Notes under the pieces: generated by a model
What the model saw: the letters and a program-made list of their open reading frames with translations, nothing else
Told to the model about the DNA's origin: nothing
The model's database searches: none
Made by a program: the position numbers and the translations under genes
Part shown: positions 21,320-31,111 of the stretch, one piece after another
Layout: each line of letters opens with the position of its first letter
Numbering within the stretch: the stretch's first letter is position 1
Assembly: GCF_041200025.1 (NCBI RefSeq)
Contig: NZ_CP165628.1
Location: 4,154,001 to 4,218,000 of the forward strand
Origin: Rouxiella sp. WC2420
GTDB lineage: Bacteria > Pseudomonadota > Gammaproteobacteria > Enterobacterales > Enterobacteriaceae
Reading direction: 5' to 3'
Length of the DNA stretch: 64,000 bases

Positions 21320-21717
21320 TAGTCGATTAACTCCTTCTGATAAAGCAGTGGCAAGACGTTGTCGCGAAACACAGAACCGACACCGACTTCGCAAGGAGGC
21401 TTGCGGTAGTTAACCCAGGCAATCTCGGCGATTTCAGAGCTGGCTACCGGTTGGCCCACGACCTCAACCTGATACACGTGATTTTCTATCGCCACGGATT
21501 CAAACTCGGCGATGCCGTGAAACAGGCCAAAAGGTTTAATCTCCGCCGCTTCAACGTTGAGCTCCTCCTTGAGCTCGCGACGCAGGCAGGACAGATGATC
21601 CTCCCCCTGCAACGGCTTACCGCCCGGGGAGATGAACACGTCCGTGCCTTCTTTGCGCGTCAACAGCAGCGAACGGTTACGGATAATAATGGCCGAACAC
21701 TTGATGATGGTTTTCAT
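21319..21717 (-). CDS. NUDIX hydrolase of the PP-loop module
   Basis: A 132-residue protein with a NUDIX box, PGGKPLQGEDHLSCLRREL then KEELN (about residues 32-56), matching Gx5Ex7RExxEE except that the final G is Asn. It hydrolyses or binds a nucleoside diphosphate linked to another group. ATG 21717 is chosen because GGAG lies eight bases upstream; GTG 21729 immediately after the upstream stop is the alternative. It sits between the PP-loop ATPase and the PLP-fold gene with essentially no spacing. Confidence 0.8.
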   Translation of the reverse strand: MKTIIKCSAIIIRNRSLLLTRKEGTDVFISPGGKPLQGEDHLSCLRRELKEELNVEAAEIKPFGLFHGIAEFESVAIENHVYQVEVVGQPVASSEIAEIAWVNYRKPPCEVGVGSVFRDNVLPLLYQKELID

Positions 21718-21729
21718 CACAGGCTCCAC

Positions 21730-22440
21730 TCAGGCAGCTTCAGCAGGAGAGGTGGCAACTTTTTTCGCCAGGCTCAGGGATTCACCAGACAGGAATTTGA
21801 CGATGTTCAGAGCCAACGGCGTTTTTTCACGCAGGTAGGCCATAATGGTATCGTCACTCGGAGTAGAGAAACTGTCGCCAAAAATACTCACGCCTTCCAG
21901 TGACTTGGTAGAAATACCCAGTTGTAGCAGGCGATATTTCACATCATCGGATGACTGGGCAAATTCATATATTGGTGAGTGATATTGAATACCAAACTCT
22001 TTCATTAAATCGACGAGATAATCTTTGGCAACCTGACGTTGCTCAGGGAACTCTTGCTGATAATGGGTGATCCCGTCATTGATGACGTCAATGTCATGAC
22101 GGCGACAGAAATCAATTAGATGTGCGTGAATTGCTAATTTTTCGCCAAGCAGTACTAAATTCTTTCTATACTTTAAAATATCGCCTTCGATATTTTCGAT
22201 AGCGATGCTACGGAAGGTTCCACTAATATCTTCGACTGTGTGTTCTACTACCAAATCCCCAAAACGGGTTTTAAGTTCATCAACACGATGAGAAAGAATG
22301 CCACGATGTAGGGAACATCCGCTGTTCGCTGAATACAGGTGAACCGGTATACCCTGTAACATCAGATAACAGGCTGCTAAGGTACTGTCACGACCACCGG
22401 TAAACATCACAAGTTGAGTTTTTACGTAAGTATTTTTCAT
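21730..22440 (-). CDS. PP-loop (ATP-pyrophosphatase) family protein
   Basis: A 236-residue protein whose N-terminus carries the PP-loop [16 protein letters not shown] (about residues 11-26), the SGGxDS-type motif of enzymes that adenylate a substrate with release of pyrophosphate (QueC, TilS, asparagine synthetase and others). Further segments, [13 protein letters not shown] and [15 protein letters not shown], are not tied to a known member. It lacks the Cys cluster of QueC, so it is unlikely to act in queuosine synthesis; a true queC lies at 59128. It is the first gene of a four-gene operon, divergent from a LysR gene. Confidence 0.78.
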   Translation of the reverse strand: MKNTYVKTQLVMFTGGRDSTLAACYLMLQGIPVHLYSANSGCSLHRGILSHRVDELKTRFGDLVVEHTVEDISGTFRSIAIENIEGDILKYRKNLVLLGEKLAIHAHLIDFCRRHDIDVINDGITHYQQEFPEQRQVAKDYLVDLMKEFGIQYHSPIYEFAQSSDDVKYRLLQLGISTKSLEGVSIFGDSFSTPSDDTIMAYLREKTPLALNIVKFLSGESLSLAKKVATSPAEAA

Positions 22441-22501
22441 ATTGATCCTTAATATTTACTGGGATACTCGGGTGCAAGGCACTCATGGCTGCTGTGTAAG
22501 G

Positions 22502-22586
22502 TTGTCCCGCCACGCCAACCTGGAGATTAACTTCGCCATCCTGGCGCTTCGTGTCGGGACAAGGTCGAGACTAAAGGGTTTTTTTT
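22502..22586. other. Structured leader in the divergent PP-loop/LysR region
   Basis: An 8-bp perfect pairing, TTGTCCCG (22502-22509) with CGGGACAA (22555-22562), encloses a CGCCA / TGGCG hairpin (22534-22546). An eight-T run follows at about 22579-22586 on the plus strand. Read on the minus strand it lies in the leader of the PP-loop operon. It may be an attenuator or an operator region; no known riboswitch is recognised. Confidence 0.35.
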
Positions 22587-22644
22587 AGGTTAGAAAATGA
22601 TATAAACAGACAGACGAGTTGAAATTAACTAACAAGGTGGCGCT

Positions 22645-23517
22645 ATGTCAGATCTCCCTTCACTGCGCGCATTGCACTACTTTAAACAAGCCGCGATGTT
22701 CGAAAGCTTCAGCGCAGCAGCAGAATCTTTGAATGTTACCCACAGCGCAATCAGCCACCAAATAAAGAATCTGGAAACCTGGTTAGGCACGCCCTTATTT
22801 AAACGTACTGCCGGACGGGTTTATTTAACTCAGGATGGCGAGACATTAAAAAAATGCTGCGAACAGGTATTTAGAAATATAGAGGCGACCTGCAAAGAAA
22901 TTAAAACTCGAGAAGAAAACAGCCTTATTATTTCCTGTGCACCAAGTTTTTTGTCACAGTGGTTAATTCCGCGAATCAATCGTTTCTCACAGCTGCATGA
23001 AAATATTGCCCTCACCTTTCAGACCCATGTAAACATTGAAAATGTTCAGGATGAGAGGACTGATATTTTAATCAAAAGTAATGAAACATTATTGCCAGAG
23101 GAAATTGAAGCGACGCTTATTACTGTCGATTATATCGGCCCGGTGTGTTCGCCAGAATTTCGCCACCGCTTCACTTATGAGACCGATTTTACGACCCAAC
23201 CGCTGCTGCATGCTGATACTAAAATCAATGCCTGGCAGGAATGGGCGCGTAAAACCAATACACGGGGAGACTTTATTTCCGGTAAGCATTTCGACAATCT
23301 TACGTTAGCAATCCAGGCCGCTAAAAACGGTTTAGGGATTATTATGACGCCGCAGATTTTGGTGAAAAAAGAAATTCAGGAAGGAAGTTTGATTGCACCG
23401 CTAGGCTTCACCGAGGTCGACAGAGCTACTTATATGCTGGTTAAGCGTGTGCGCAGCCATGAACGTGAGATAACATTGTTTCGACACTGGTTATTAGAAG
23501 AGGCCAGCCGGGGTTAG
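22645..23517 (+). CDS. LysR-family regulator (GcvA-like), divergent from the PP-loop module
   Basis: A 290-residue LysR-type protein. The N-terminal helix-turn-helix is at about residues 5-65 (LPSLRALHYFKQAAMFESF ... NVTHSAISHQI), with the effector-binding domain after residue 90. The N-terminal pattern LPSLRALxxF is typical of the GcvA/AmpR subgroup. ATG 22645 follows AAGGTGG. Its divergent position, 204 bases from the PP-loop gene, suggests that it controls that operon and itself, probably in response to the module's substrate or product. Confidence 0.85.
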   Translation: MSDLPSLRALHYFKQAAMFESFSAAAESLNVTHSAISHQIKNLETWLGTPLFKRTAGRVYLTQDGETLKKCCEQVFRNIEATCKEIKTREENSLIISCAPSFLSQWLIPRINRFSQLHENIALTFQTHVNIENVQDERTDILIKSNETLLPEEIEATLITVDYIGPVCSPEFRHRFTYETDFTTQPLLHADTKINAWQEWARKTNTRGDFISGKHFDNLTLAIQAAKNGLGIIMTPQILVKKEIQEGSLIAPLGFTEVDRATYMLVKRVRSHEREITLFRHWLLEEASRG

Positions 23518-23583
23518 CGACTGGCCTCTGATGTAGGCAGGCGCTAATCAACGCCAGCCTTAATAACTGCCTGAAAGAAGACT

Positions 23584-25458
23584 TTAAGCCTGCAAAAGGG
23601 TATTCATACGGCGAATAAACTGGTTAGGATCTTCCAGCGTACCGCGCTCGGCGAACAGTGCCTGATCCAGCAACAGCTCTACCCATTCAGAGAACTGATC
23701 TTCCTGAATTTCATCAGCGGCACGTTTAACCAGCGCGTGCTCAGGGTTAAGTTCGAAGATGTATTTCACCTCTGGCGCATCCTGACCCGCTGCGGCAAAG
23801 AGCTTGGCCATCTGCGTGCTCATTTCATCGGCACCGGTGGTGACAATTGCCGGAGTATCGGTCAAACGGTGCGTCAGGCGGACTTCTTTGACGCGATCTC
23901 CCAACAGCGTTTTCACTCGCTCGACGAATGGCTCAAGTGCCTTGTCAGCATCTTGTTGCTCTTCACTCTTCTCATCGGCCAGCTTGTCCAGAGACTCGTC
24001 GGCTTTGCTTACAGACTGCAACGACTTACCATCGAATTCAGTCAGATAGCTCATCATCCATTCATCAATGCGGTCGGAAAGCAGCAGAACCTCGATACCC
24101 TTTTTACGGAATAACTCAAGGTGCGGGCTGTTCTTGGCTGCAGCATAGCTGTCGGCAGTGATGTAATAAATCTTGTCCTGACCTTCCACCATGCTGGCAA
24201 CGTAATCTTCCAGAGACAGTGTTTGCTCGGAGGAATCGTTACGAGTGCTGGCAAAGCGCAGCAGTTTGGCAATGGTTTCTTTGTTGCTGCTGTCTTCTGC
24301 AGGGCCTTCTTTCAATACCAGACCAAACTGTTTCCAGAACTGTAGATATTTTTCTGCGTCGTCTTTGGCCAGTTTTTCCAGCATTTGCAAGGCGCGCTTG
24401 CTCAGGGCACTGCGCAGATTCTGGGTTACGCGGCTGTCTTGCAGAATTTCACGCGAAACGTTCAGCGGAAGATCGTTGGAATCTATCAGGCCGCGCACAA
24501 AGCGCAGGTAGTTCGGCATAAACTGCTCGGCTTCGTCCATGATAAAGACGCGCTGCACGTACAGTTTCAGGCCATGCTTGTGGTCACGGTTCCACATGTC
24601 CCACGGCGCCTGCGAAGGAATGTACAGCAGGCTGGTATATTCTTGCTTACCCTCGACGCGGTTGTGGCTCCAGCTCAGCGGATCGCTGAAATCATGGGAG
24701 ATATGCTTGTAAAACTCAGTGTATTCTTCGTCGGTGACTTCAGAGCGGCTGCGGGTCCACAGGGCTTGAGCCTTGTTGATTTGGTCCCAGGTAGTGGTGT
24801 CGTCTTCTTCGTTGCGGGTCTCGATTTCAACCGGCAGCGCAATGTGGTCGGAATATTTGCTGATGATCGAACGCACACGCCAGTCATCCAGAAACTCGTC
24901 CTGATCTTCGCGCAGATGCAGGGTGATTTCAGTGCCGCGATCGGCTTTCTCGATATCTGCCAGGGTGTATTCGCCTTCACCGGCAGATTCCCAGAACACG
25001 CCCTCTGAGGCGCTTACGCCTGCTGCACGGGTACGAACGGTGACTTTATCAGCCACGATAAACGCTGAATAGAAGCCCACGCCGAACTGACCAATCAGTT
25101 GGCTGTCCTTGGCCTGCTCGGAGCCTACGGACTGCAGGAAAGCCTTGGTGCCTGATTTGGCGATGGTCCCGAGATTATCAATCACCTCGTCGCGGGTCAT
25201 GCCGATGCCGTTATCGCTGAGTGTCAGGGTACGTTTTTCTTTGTCAAACGCCAGGCGGACGTGAAGATCGGCGTCGCCTTCGTAGAGATCAGGTTTTGAC
25301 AGCGCGCAGAAACGCAGTTTGTCCGCCGCATCCGAGGCGTTGGAGATCAACTCACGCAAGAAAATTTCTTTATTCGAATATAGCGAGTGGATCATCAGGT
25401 GGAGTAACTGTTTTACTTCCGACTGGAATCCGCGGGTCTCTTGTCCTTTCATACTCAT
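23584..25458 (-). CDS. htpG: HtpG, bacterial Hsp90 chaperone
   Basis: A 624-residue protein (E. coli HtpG 624). N-terminal GHKL ATPase motifs are [20 protein letters not shown] and [17 protein letters not shown]; middle and C-terminal dimerisation domains follow. The start MSMKGQE at 25458 has GAGG six bases upstream and is preferred to ATG 25452. It assists folding under heat stress in the cytoplasm. A sigma-32 promoter lies upstream (25524-25552). It is separated from adk by the inserted module. Confidence 0.96.
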   Translation of the reverse strand: MSMKGQETRGFQSEVKQLLHLMIHSLYSNKEIFLRELISNASDAADKLRFCALSKPDLYEGDADLHVRLAFDKEKRTLTLSDNGIGMTRDEVIDNLGTIAKSGTKAFLQSVGSEQAKDSQLIGQFGVGFYSAFIVADKVTVRTRAAGVSASEGVFWESAGEGEYTLADIEKADRGTEITLHLREDQDEFLDDWRVRSIISKYSDHIALPVEIETRNEEDDTTTWDQINKAQALWTRSRSEVTDEEYTEFYKHISHDFSDPLSWSHNRVEGKQEYTSLLYIPSQAPWDMWNRDHKHGLKLYVQRVFIMDEAEQFMPNYLRFVRGLIDSNDLPLNVSREILQDSRVTQNLRSALSKRALQMLEKLAKDDAEKYLQFWKQFGLVLKEGPAEDSSNKETIAKLLRFASTRNDSSEQTLSLEDYVASMVEGQDKIYYITADSYAAAKNSPHLELFRKKGIEVLLLSDRIDEWMMSYLTEFDGKSLQSVSKADESLDKLADEKSEEQQDADKALEPFVERVKTLLGDRVKEVRLTHRLTDTPAIVTTGADEMSTQMAKLFAAAGQDAPEVKYIFELNPEHALVKRAADEIQEDQFSEWVELLLDQALFAERGTLEDPNQFIRRMNTLLQA

Positions 25459-25523
25459 CAAATACCTCAATCAAACCGTTTGAGTGGTTAAAACGAAACT
25501 GTGTTCAAAACAGACTGAGAATG

Positions 25524-25552
25524 AAATGGGGTGCTAAAGGGAAATATTCAAG
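25524..25552 (-). promoter_or_regulatory. htpG heat-shock (sigma-32) promoter
   Basis: On the minus strand, -35 CTTGAA (25547-25552) and -10 CCCCATTT (25524-25531) are separated by 15 bp, matching the sigma-32 consensus. The htpG start codon lies about 65 bases downstream. Confidence 0.8.
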
Positions 25553-25734
25553 AGGAAAGGACAAGGAAAGGTAAAAACAAGCGTTATTTGATTATTTAAG
25601 AATCGAATAGGCCAGCTAGTTAAATGCTTTGAAAAGTAGGAGGGATTGTAATCACAACAGATAAGTTGAAGGGATGGGTTTTACTTTAAGTTCAGCAAGA
25701 GATTTCAAAACACCCAACCTGCCGTCTAAGTAGT

Positions 25735-25914
25735 TGAAGCTGTAGCAAGGCGGCAAGTAAGTTCATCCCCAGAAGCTGACACAAGTCAGTGACTGGGGTG
25801 AACGCACGAAGCTAACGCAGTTACAGCTTTAAATACGACGACGGAGCTGACATAAGTCAGTGACTGGGGTGGGTGCGAAGCCAACGCAGTTACAGCTTTA
25901 AATACGACGACGGA
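25735..25914. repeat. Dispersed palindromic repeat, one and a half copies, after recR
   Basis: Two cores, CTGACACAAGTCAG and CTGACATAAGTCAG, each with CTGGGG on the right and CCCCAG on the left of the first, are followed by GTTACAGCTTTAAATACGACGACGG. The second copy lacks its left arm. The element ends at the stop codon of recR. It belongs to the same family as the arrays at 15151 and 28931. The rest of the 456-base htpG-recR gap, apart from the htpG promoter, shows nothing recognisable. Confidence 0.85.
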
Positions 25915-26520
25915 TCAATACTTAAACAGATGACGCCCAGCAAGAGAGTGGGCTAGCGTAGTGCCGTCAACCATCTCCAACTCTCCGCCGACCGGCACAC
26001 CATGAGCGATGCGGCTGGCAACAACGCCGTACTGACCACACATTTCGGCGATATAGTTTGCGGTCGCGTCCCCTTCGACTGTCGGGTTAGTCGCGAGGAT
26101 CACTTCCTGAATGCTTTCGCTTTCAAGACGTTGTTCAAGCCTGCCCAAACCAATGTCATCAGGACCGATGCCGTCCAGCGGGGATAAATGCCCCATCAGC
26201 ACGAAATAACGCCCTGAAAACTGACCAGTTTGCTCGATAGCGTGAATGTCCGCCGGACTTTCTACCACACAAATCTGACCATTTTCCTTGCGCCTTGGGT
26301 TGGCACAAATGGTGCAAATATCCTGCTCGGTAAAGGTCCGGCAATCAGCACAGTGGCCAATTTCGGACATTGCCCGGGTCAGAGACTGCGCCAGCCGCAT
26401 TCCGCCACTGCGATCGCGCTGCAGCAGCTGGAATGCCATACGTTGCGCTGACTTCGGACCAACGCCCGGCAGGCAGCGTAACGCCTCCATTAATGATTCA
26501 AGGAGTGGGCTGGTTTGCAT
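25915..26520 (-). CDS. recR: RecR, recombination mediator
   Basis: A 201-residue protein, the length of E. coli RecR. It has an N-terminal helix-hairpin-helix ([17 protein letters not shown]), a four-Cys zinc finger (CADC ... CTIC), and a Toprim domain beginning [10 protein letters not shown]. It loads RecA at gaps with RecF and RecO. Its ATG shares a base with the ybaB stop (TGATG), so it is coupled to ybaB in the dnaX-ybaB-recR operon. Confidence 0.97.
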   Translation of the reverse strand: MQTSPLLESLMEALRCLPGVGPKSAQRMAFQLLQRDRSGGMRLAQSLTRAMSEIGHCADCRTFTEQDICTICANPRRKENGQICVVESPADIHAIEQTGQFSGRYFVLMGHLSPLDGIGPDDIGLGRLEQRLESESIQEVILATNPTVEGDATANYIAEMCGQYGVVASRIAHGVPVGGELEMVDGTTLAHSLAGRHLFKY

Positions 26521-26849
26521 CAGAATGGCATCTTAAAGCCCGGTGGCAACTGCATGCCGCCAGAAACTGCTGCCATTTTCTCTTTCTGCGTTTCATCGAT
26601 ACGACGAGCCGCATCGTTGAATGCTGCAGCGATCAGGTCTTCCAGCATGTCTTTGTCATCTTCAAACAGGCTTGGATCGATCTCAACGCGACGAACGTTG
26701 TGCGCTCCGTTGATAGTAATTTTAACCAGACCTGCGCCAGATTCACCGGTAACTTCAATGGTCGCTATCTCAGCTTGTGCCTGCTGCATTTTTTCCTGCA
26801 TTTGCTGGGCCTGTTTCATCAGGTTACCAATGCCGCCTTTTCCAAACAT
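26520..26849 (-). CDS. ybaB: YbaB/EbfC nucleoid-associated protein
   Basis: A 109-residue protein (E. coli YbaB 109), starting [20 protein letters not shown] with a long amphipathic helix and ending [16 protein letters not shown] 26849 follows GAGAGAAGA; a longer in-frame extension upstream overlaps dnaX and has no family match. It is a small dimeric DNA-binding protein placed between dnaX and recR as in most bacteria. Confidence 0.95.
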   Translation of the reverse strand: MFGKGGIGNLMKQAQQMQEKMQQAQAEIATIEVTGESGAGLVKITINGAHNVRRVEIDPSLFEDDKDMLEDLIAAAFNDAARRIDETQKEKMAAVSGGMQLPPGFKMPF

Positions 26850-26904
26850 AATCTTCTCTCTTTGCGTCGGGCCGCGTATGTGCACCATGCTCCTACTGCG
26901 GCGG

Positions 26905-28848
26905 TTAAATGGGGCGAATACTTTCTTCGTCCAGCTCGGCATCAAAGAAACGACGCAGAGTCTGGATATTATTATCCGCGATAATCGACTGACGCGCCTG
27001 CGCCAGTTTTTCTTCATAAATTGCCTGCCGCCATTCCAGCGGCGTGCGGGTCGCCAGATTGTCGTCTTCAACCACGCTTAGCGTAATTTGTTGCTCATAA
27101 AGCGCTGCCAGTGCGTCTGCCAACGTTTTCTGTGCCGTCGGCGAGTTTAAATGACGCTGCGCCGAACGCAAATGTAGACAGAGGGTAGCCGAATCAGGGC
27201 GTTCAAGGAAAGCGTTAAGCGCTAATTGCTGAACCAGTTTCGGAATAGTCAGCTGCTGGATAATCGCCGCCCACTCGTCGCGTTCAATGGCTTCCTCAGC
27301 CAGACGCGAGGCCAGCTCAGGCGATTTTTCATGTTCTAACGCGGCGCGCAGAGCCTTGGGAGTAGCGACAGGTTCAGGTGCAGCCTCCGGCTCGTTAACC
27401 GTTTTCCAGCGATAGGCTTCTTCCTTGACCGGTACTGCCGGTGCTTTCTTCTGAGCAGTCGCGCCCTTGCGCTCTAGCGAACGCTCGGTAACTGAAGCCA
27501 GTCGCTCCAGCACCGCATTTGCCGGCTGCGCTTTTCCAGGCGCGGCCGGCTCAGCTTTTTTTGGGGAAGAGCTTCCCTGCTGCCGATGTAGCTGTGTTCG
27601 CGCCTGTAGCAGCTGCGCGGTGGAATCCGGGATAGCAGCTTCTGACTGTGGCGGAGCATGGCGAGACGGCGCTACGGCGGACTGCGGCGCGCTGTTTTGC
27701 ACTGGCTGCTGTTGCGCAGCGGACGCGCGTGGTGTAGTGATTTCCGGTTCTGCGATCAACACTTTTGGATGAAAGGCCAGCGCGCGCAGCAGAGTCATTT
27801 CGACCCCCATGCGTTTGTCTGGCGCAAACGGCAGCTCTTTGCGGCCAATCAGCAAAGTTTGATAATACAGCTGCACGTCGGTTGGCGGAATAACTCGCGC
27901 CAACTCACGCAAACGTTGCTCAATTGAAGCGTAATGATTGTCAAGAACCGACGGCAAAAGCTGAACCATGGCGATGCGGTGCAGCAGTGCCAGCGTTTCC
28001 ACCAGCAAGGTTTCCCAGTCAACACCCCGTGAAGCAGCATGTTCAACCTGCGCCATTACCGTAGCGCCATCTGCACTGACCAGTGCTTCAAGAATCGCCA
28101 GCGGCTGCTCGTCGTCGAGCGTTCCGAGCATCTGCGATACGGTTTCGGTAGTAACCTGCCCCTGCCCCATGGCGATCGCCTGATCGGTCAGACTCAGCGC
28201 ATCGCGCATACTGCCATCGGCAGCACGGGCCAGCAATTGCAGTGCTCGCGCTTCACTGGTGATCTGCTCGGCGTTCAATACCTTATCAAGCTGTTTGCGG
28301 ATCTGTTCGACGTCCAGCGCCTTAAGATGAAATTGCAGACAGCGCGACAGAATTGTCACCGGCAGCTTTTGCGGATCGGTGGTTGCCAGCAGGAATTTGA
28401 CGTGCGAAGGCGGTTCTTCAAGCGTTTTCAACAGCGCGTTAAAGCTGTGCCGCGAAAGCATGTGCACTTCGTCAATCAGATAAACTTTGAAACGCCCACG
28501 AGCCGGGGCGTACTGCACATTGTCGAGCAATTCACGGGTATCTTCGACTTTGGTTCGCGAGGCGGCGTCTATCTCGATCAGGTCAACAAAGCGCCCTTGC
28601 TCGATTTCACGGCAGTTATCGCAAACGCCGCACGGCGTAGAAGTAATGCCGGTTTCGCAGTTCAGGCCTTTGGCCAACAGGCGGGCAATGGAAGTTTTAC
28701 CCACGCCACGAGTACCAGAGAAAAGATAGGCGTGATGGATCCGCCCCAGCGACAGGCCATTAGCCAGTGCCGTCAGCACATGTTCCTGACCAACAACGTC
28801 AGTGAAAGTTTGGGGGCGCCACTTACGGGCAAGAACCTGATAGCTCAT
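26905..28848 (-). CDS. dnaX: DnaX, DNA polymerase III tau (and gamma) subunit
   Basis: A 647-residue tau (E. coli 643). An N-terminal AAA+ domain carries Walker [10 protein letters not shown] (about residues 45-53), a four-Cys zinc module (CETG ... CGVCDNC) and Walker B LIDEVHML. After a Pro/Ala/Gln-rich linker (about 370-500), the C-terminal tau domains bind DnaB and the polymerase core. A -1 frameshift at codons 430-431 yields gamma of 432 residues. It loads the beta clamp at the replisome. Confidence 0.97.
   Translation of the reverse strand: MSYQVLARKWRPQTFTDVVGQEHVLTALANGLSLGRIHHAYLFSGTRGVGKTSIARLLAKGLNCETGITSTPCGVCDNCREIEQGRFVDLIEIDAASRTKVEDTRELLDNVQYAPARGRFKVYLIDEVHMLSRHSFNALLKTLEEPPSHVKFLLATTDPQKLPVTILSRCLQFHLKALDVEQIRKQLDKVLNAEQITSEARALQLLARAADGSMRDALSLTDQAIAMGQGQVTTETVSQMLGTLDDEQPLAILEALVSADGATVMAQVEHAASRGVDWETLLVETLALLHRIAMVQLLPSVLDNHYASIEQRLRELARVIPPTDVQLYYQTLLIGRKELPFAPDKRMGVEMTLLRALAFHPKVLIAEPEITTPRASAAQQQPVQNSAPQSAVAPSRHAPPQSEAAIPDSTAQLLQARTQLHRQQGSSSPKKAEPAAPGKAQPANAVLERLASVTERSLERKGATAQKKAPAVPVKEEAYRWKTVNEPEAAPEPVATPKALRAALEHEKSPELASRLAEEAIERDEWAAIIQQLTIPKLVQQLALNAFLERPDSATLCLHLRSAQRHLNSPTAQKTLADALAALYEQQITLSVVEDDNLATRTPLEWRQAIYEEKLAQARQSIIADNNIQTLRRFFDAELDEESIRPI
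27521..27577 (-). promoter_or_regulatory. dnaX programmed -1 frameshift signal (gamma subunit)
   Basis: Read on the minus strand: a Shine-Dalgarno-like AGGGAAG lies about 10 bases before the slippery run of seven A (27556-27562) in codons AAA-AAA. A stem-loop with GCCGGC arms and an inner GCGC pairing follows (27521-27550). After slippage the ribosome reads AGC and stops at TGA (27551-27553), giving 432 residues; E. coli gamma has 431. All three elements of the E. coli signal are present. Confidence 0.9.
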
Positions 28849-28930
28849 TAATACCGGAGAAGTCGAGGGGTCTGTAGCGTTATGTTATCACAGCCTCGCC
28901 CGCACGAGCGAGGGCTAGAACAAACGAGTA

Positions 28931-29285
28931 AATCCAAAGGCATTCGAGTTACAGGTAGGCGGCAACTGCGCGCATCCCCAGAAGCTGACATAAGTCAGTG
29001 ACTGGGGTGAGCAAAGGCGGCCAACAATCCTGTAGCTTTAAAAGGAAATCCAAAGGCATTCGAGTTACAGGTAGGCGGCAACTGCGCGCATCCCCAGAAG
29101 CTGACATAAGTCAGTGACTGGGGTAAGCAAAGGCGGCCAACAATCCTGTAGCTTTAAAAGGAAATCCAAAGGCATTCGAGTTACAGGTAGGCGGCAACTG
29201 CGCGCATCCCCAGAAGCTGACATAAGTCAGTGACTGGGGTGAGCAAAGGCGGCCAACAACCCTGTAGCTCGAAGGACGACGGATT
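28931..29285. repeat. Three tandem 116-bp copies of the dispersed palindromic repeat
   Basis: Units begin at 28931, 29047 and 29163, exactly 116 bp apart and almost identical. Each holds CCCCAG-AAG-CTGAC-ATAA-GTCAG-TGA-CTGGGG, which folds into a 6-bp and a 5-bp stem with an internal loop. The last copy ends in GAAGGACGACGG at the stop of apt. The array fills the gap between the dnaX start and the apt stop (28849-29285). Confidence 0.95.
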
Positions 29286-29852
29286 TTAGTGGCCGGCGAA
29301 GTTAACCAGACAGTAACATTCAACACCCTGGCCGTTAAGACGCTTCTCACCGCCCAGCTCTGGCAGATTGATAATGAATGCCGCGTTGGACACTTCACCG
29401 CCGAGACGACGAATCAGCTTGGCGGTAGCTTCGATGGTGCCACCCGTGGCCAGCAGGTCATCGATAACCAGCACTTTATCGCCTGGTTTGATGGCATCGG
29501 TGTGAATTTCCAGCTTATCGGTGCCGTATTCCAGCTCGTATTCTTCAACGATAGTTTCACGTGGCAGTTTGCCGGGCTTACGCACGGGCACAAAGCCCAC
29601 GCCCAGCGCCAGCGCGACAGGTGCGCCAAACAGGAAACCACGTGCTTCGGTGCCGACGACCCTGGTGACACCAGTGTTGCGATAACGCTCTGCCAGAAGG
29701 TCAATAGTGGCCTGATAAGCCTCTGGGATCTCTAGCAAACTTGTCACATCACGGAACAGTATGCCCGGCTTTGGATAGTCGGGAATGGTCTTGATACTGT
29801 CTTTAATAAACTCAAGCTGCTGTGCAGTAGCGGTCATAACGGTAGCGCTCAT
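29286..29852 (-). CDS. apt: Apt, adenine phosphoribosyltransferase
   Basis: A 188-residue protein (E. coli 183, Yersinia about 187). It has [13 protein letters not shown] near the N-terminus and the PRPP-binding loop [17 protein letters not shown] (about residues 125-141). It converts adenine plus PRPP to AMP. The start is ATG 29852 or ATG 29837 (MTATAQQL, the E. coli form); neither has a strong ribosome-binding site. Adenine deaminase (45592) and gsk give this window three purine-salvage enzymes. Confidence 0.94.
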   Translation of the reverse strand: MSATVMTATAQQLEFIKDSIKTIPDYPKPGILFRDVTSLLEIPEAYQATIDLLAERYRNTGVTRVVGTEARGFLFGAPVALALGVGFVPVRKPGKLPRETIVEEYELEYGTDKLEIHTDAIKPGDKVLVIDDLLATGGTIEATAKLIRRLGGEVSNAAFIINLPELGGEKRLNGQGVECYCLVNFAGH

Positions 29853-30175
29853 AATAAAGTCGATTCATACCCAAATAGCGCCAGCGCGATACAAACCATA
29901 ACCTTTGCTCCGAATGAATCGGCGTAACAAATGGCAACAGCGAACGAGTCTGACGAGCTATTCAAGAAAATAAGTTGGGGACGACACGCGGTCGAGTCGC
30001 CCAAATCTATGCAAAGCTACTTTAAAAAGCAACCCACAGCCGAACATGATCGCCTGTTTTGTTGCTTCAGGTCAACCACTGCGAACTGGTGTTCTCTGAT
30101 TAGCTGCGCGTAATGCATGCTTTCACACCACGTTTGCCGCATAATCGGCGGAAATAATCGTTTTGGAGAAACTCG
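29853..30175. other. apt-priC intergenic region
   Basis: A divergent gap of 323 bases that must contain the apt and priC promoters. A 60-codon open stretch at 29931 has no ribosome-binding site and no coding character. E. coli has apt-ybaN-priC; ybaN is absent and I see no remnant of it. Confidence 0.5.
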
Positions 30176-30712
30176 GTGAGTACGCAAAGCTTAATGCAAT
30201 CGCTGGAGCAGCAAATTGAAATTCTGGCGCTGGAGATAGAACCGATCGCCCACGCCACCGCACAGCAGGCGCGCTTTGACGTAACGCTTTTTTCCACTAA
30301 AGGCACACGGCTTCGCGAATATCTGCTGGAAGTGCGCACTAATTTCGCTCAGCTACGGCAGGTGGTTGCCGAGAATCGCAGCGCTCAGGTGGCCTACGTC
30401 GCAGAACGGCTGGTATCGCAGATAACCGCCCTGCAACGTGAGTTGGCTACCCAAACGCTGCGCACGGCCGACAAACAGAAAGAAGTTCAAAGCAGCGATT
30501 ACTACAGCAAACTGGTCGAGCATCAGCAGTACGAACGCCGCCTAATAGGCATGATTCAGGATCGCGAAAGCAAGCTGGGCAAGGTAGAAACCTTTAAAGA
30601 GCAGCAGCATATCCAGAAAGAACTGGCGGCACTGGAAGGAAGATTGATGCGCTGTCGTCAGGCATTGATTAAAATCGAGCGCAGCATCGAACGTCAGGAA
30701 CGAGGTTTTTGA
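30176..30712 (+). CDS. priC: PriC, primosomal replication protein N''
   Basis: A 178-residue, highly helical protein (E. coli PriC 175). The C-terminal half matches the family: HQQYERRLIGMIQDRESKL ... QKELAALEGRLMRCRQALIKIE. It reloads DnaB at stalled forks. The start is GTG 30176 with TTTTGGAGAA upstream. The N-terminal half is less conserved. It is followed by ybaM and, convergently, mscK, as in E. coli. Confidence 0.88.
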   Translation: MSTQSLMQSLEQQIEILALEIEPIAHATAQQARFDVTLFSTKGTRLREYLLEVRTNFAQLRQVVAENRSAQVAYVAERLVSQITALQRELATQTLRTADKQKEVQSSDYYSKLVEHQQYERRLIGMIQDRESKLGKVETFKEQQHIQKELAALEGRLMRCRQALIKIERSIERQERGF

Positions 30713-30857
30713 CGTTCTTATCACAAAATTTGAAAAATACCGTCGTTAGTTGAGTCAAAAACTCTATACTAGTTAACTCGATTACACGCCGTGGTTGGAT
30801 GCCGTCGTTTATGCAGTAATGACCTTTCGACCAACGCCAAGCTTAAGTGGAACGCTT

Positions 30858-31031
30858 ATGTCCATAGAAAACGCCTCTCCCGAACTACAGCTCGCGGTAG
30901 ATCTGATCTATCTGCTGGAATGTAACGAAATTGCCCCTGACGTAGCGTTGGCGGCATTGGAGATTGTGAAAAAGGACTATCAGGAAAAGCTTAAAAATCC
31001 GGTCGGTAGCCTGTCCATAAGCTACCGATGA
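30858..31031 (+). CDS. ybaM: YbaM, small conserved protein
   Basis: A 57-residue protein like E. coli YbaM (53). ATG 30858 (MSIENASPELQLAVDLIYLL) follows AAGTGG; the open frame extends 21 codons upstream without family match. The helical pattern and the C-terminal EIVKKDYQEKL are conserved. Its function is unknown. It lies downstream of priC and converges on mscK. Confidence 0.85.
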   Translation: MSIENASPELQLAVDLIYLLECNEIAPDVALAALEIVKKDYQEKLKNPVGSLSISYR

Positions 31032-31111
31032 TTTTGCCTGCGGGTTTAATGTAGACTGACTGCAAGCAGACGACGCTTTTATCTGGCCAATCCTTTTCTC
31101 TCGTTTCCTGG

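Noticed and set aside
21730-22440. PP-loop protein as a second QueC
   Set aside because: It lacks the zinc-binding Cys cluster of QueC and most of its conserved segments; the real queC is at 59128.
24385-25008. 207-codon open frame opposite htpG
   Set aside because: It is antisense to intact htpG and has no start signal or family resemblance.
28039-28851. 270-codon open frame on the plus strand inside dnaX
   Set aside because: It is antisense to a highly conserved gene, has no ribosome-binding site, and its residues show no protein-like pattern; it is a codon-composition shadow.
25735-29285. ERIC elements
   Set aside because: Length and core sequence do not match the ERIC consensus; the shared CTGACATAAGTCAG core defines a different palindromic family.
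29931-30113. 60-codon ORF between apt and priC as a replacement for ybaN
   Set aside because: No Shine-Dalgarno, no membrane helices as in YbaN, and low-complexity composition.
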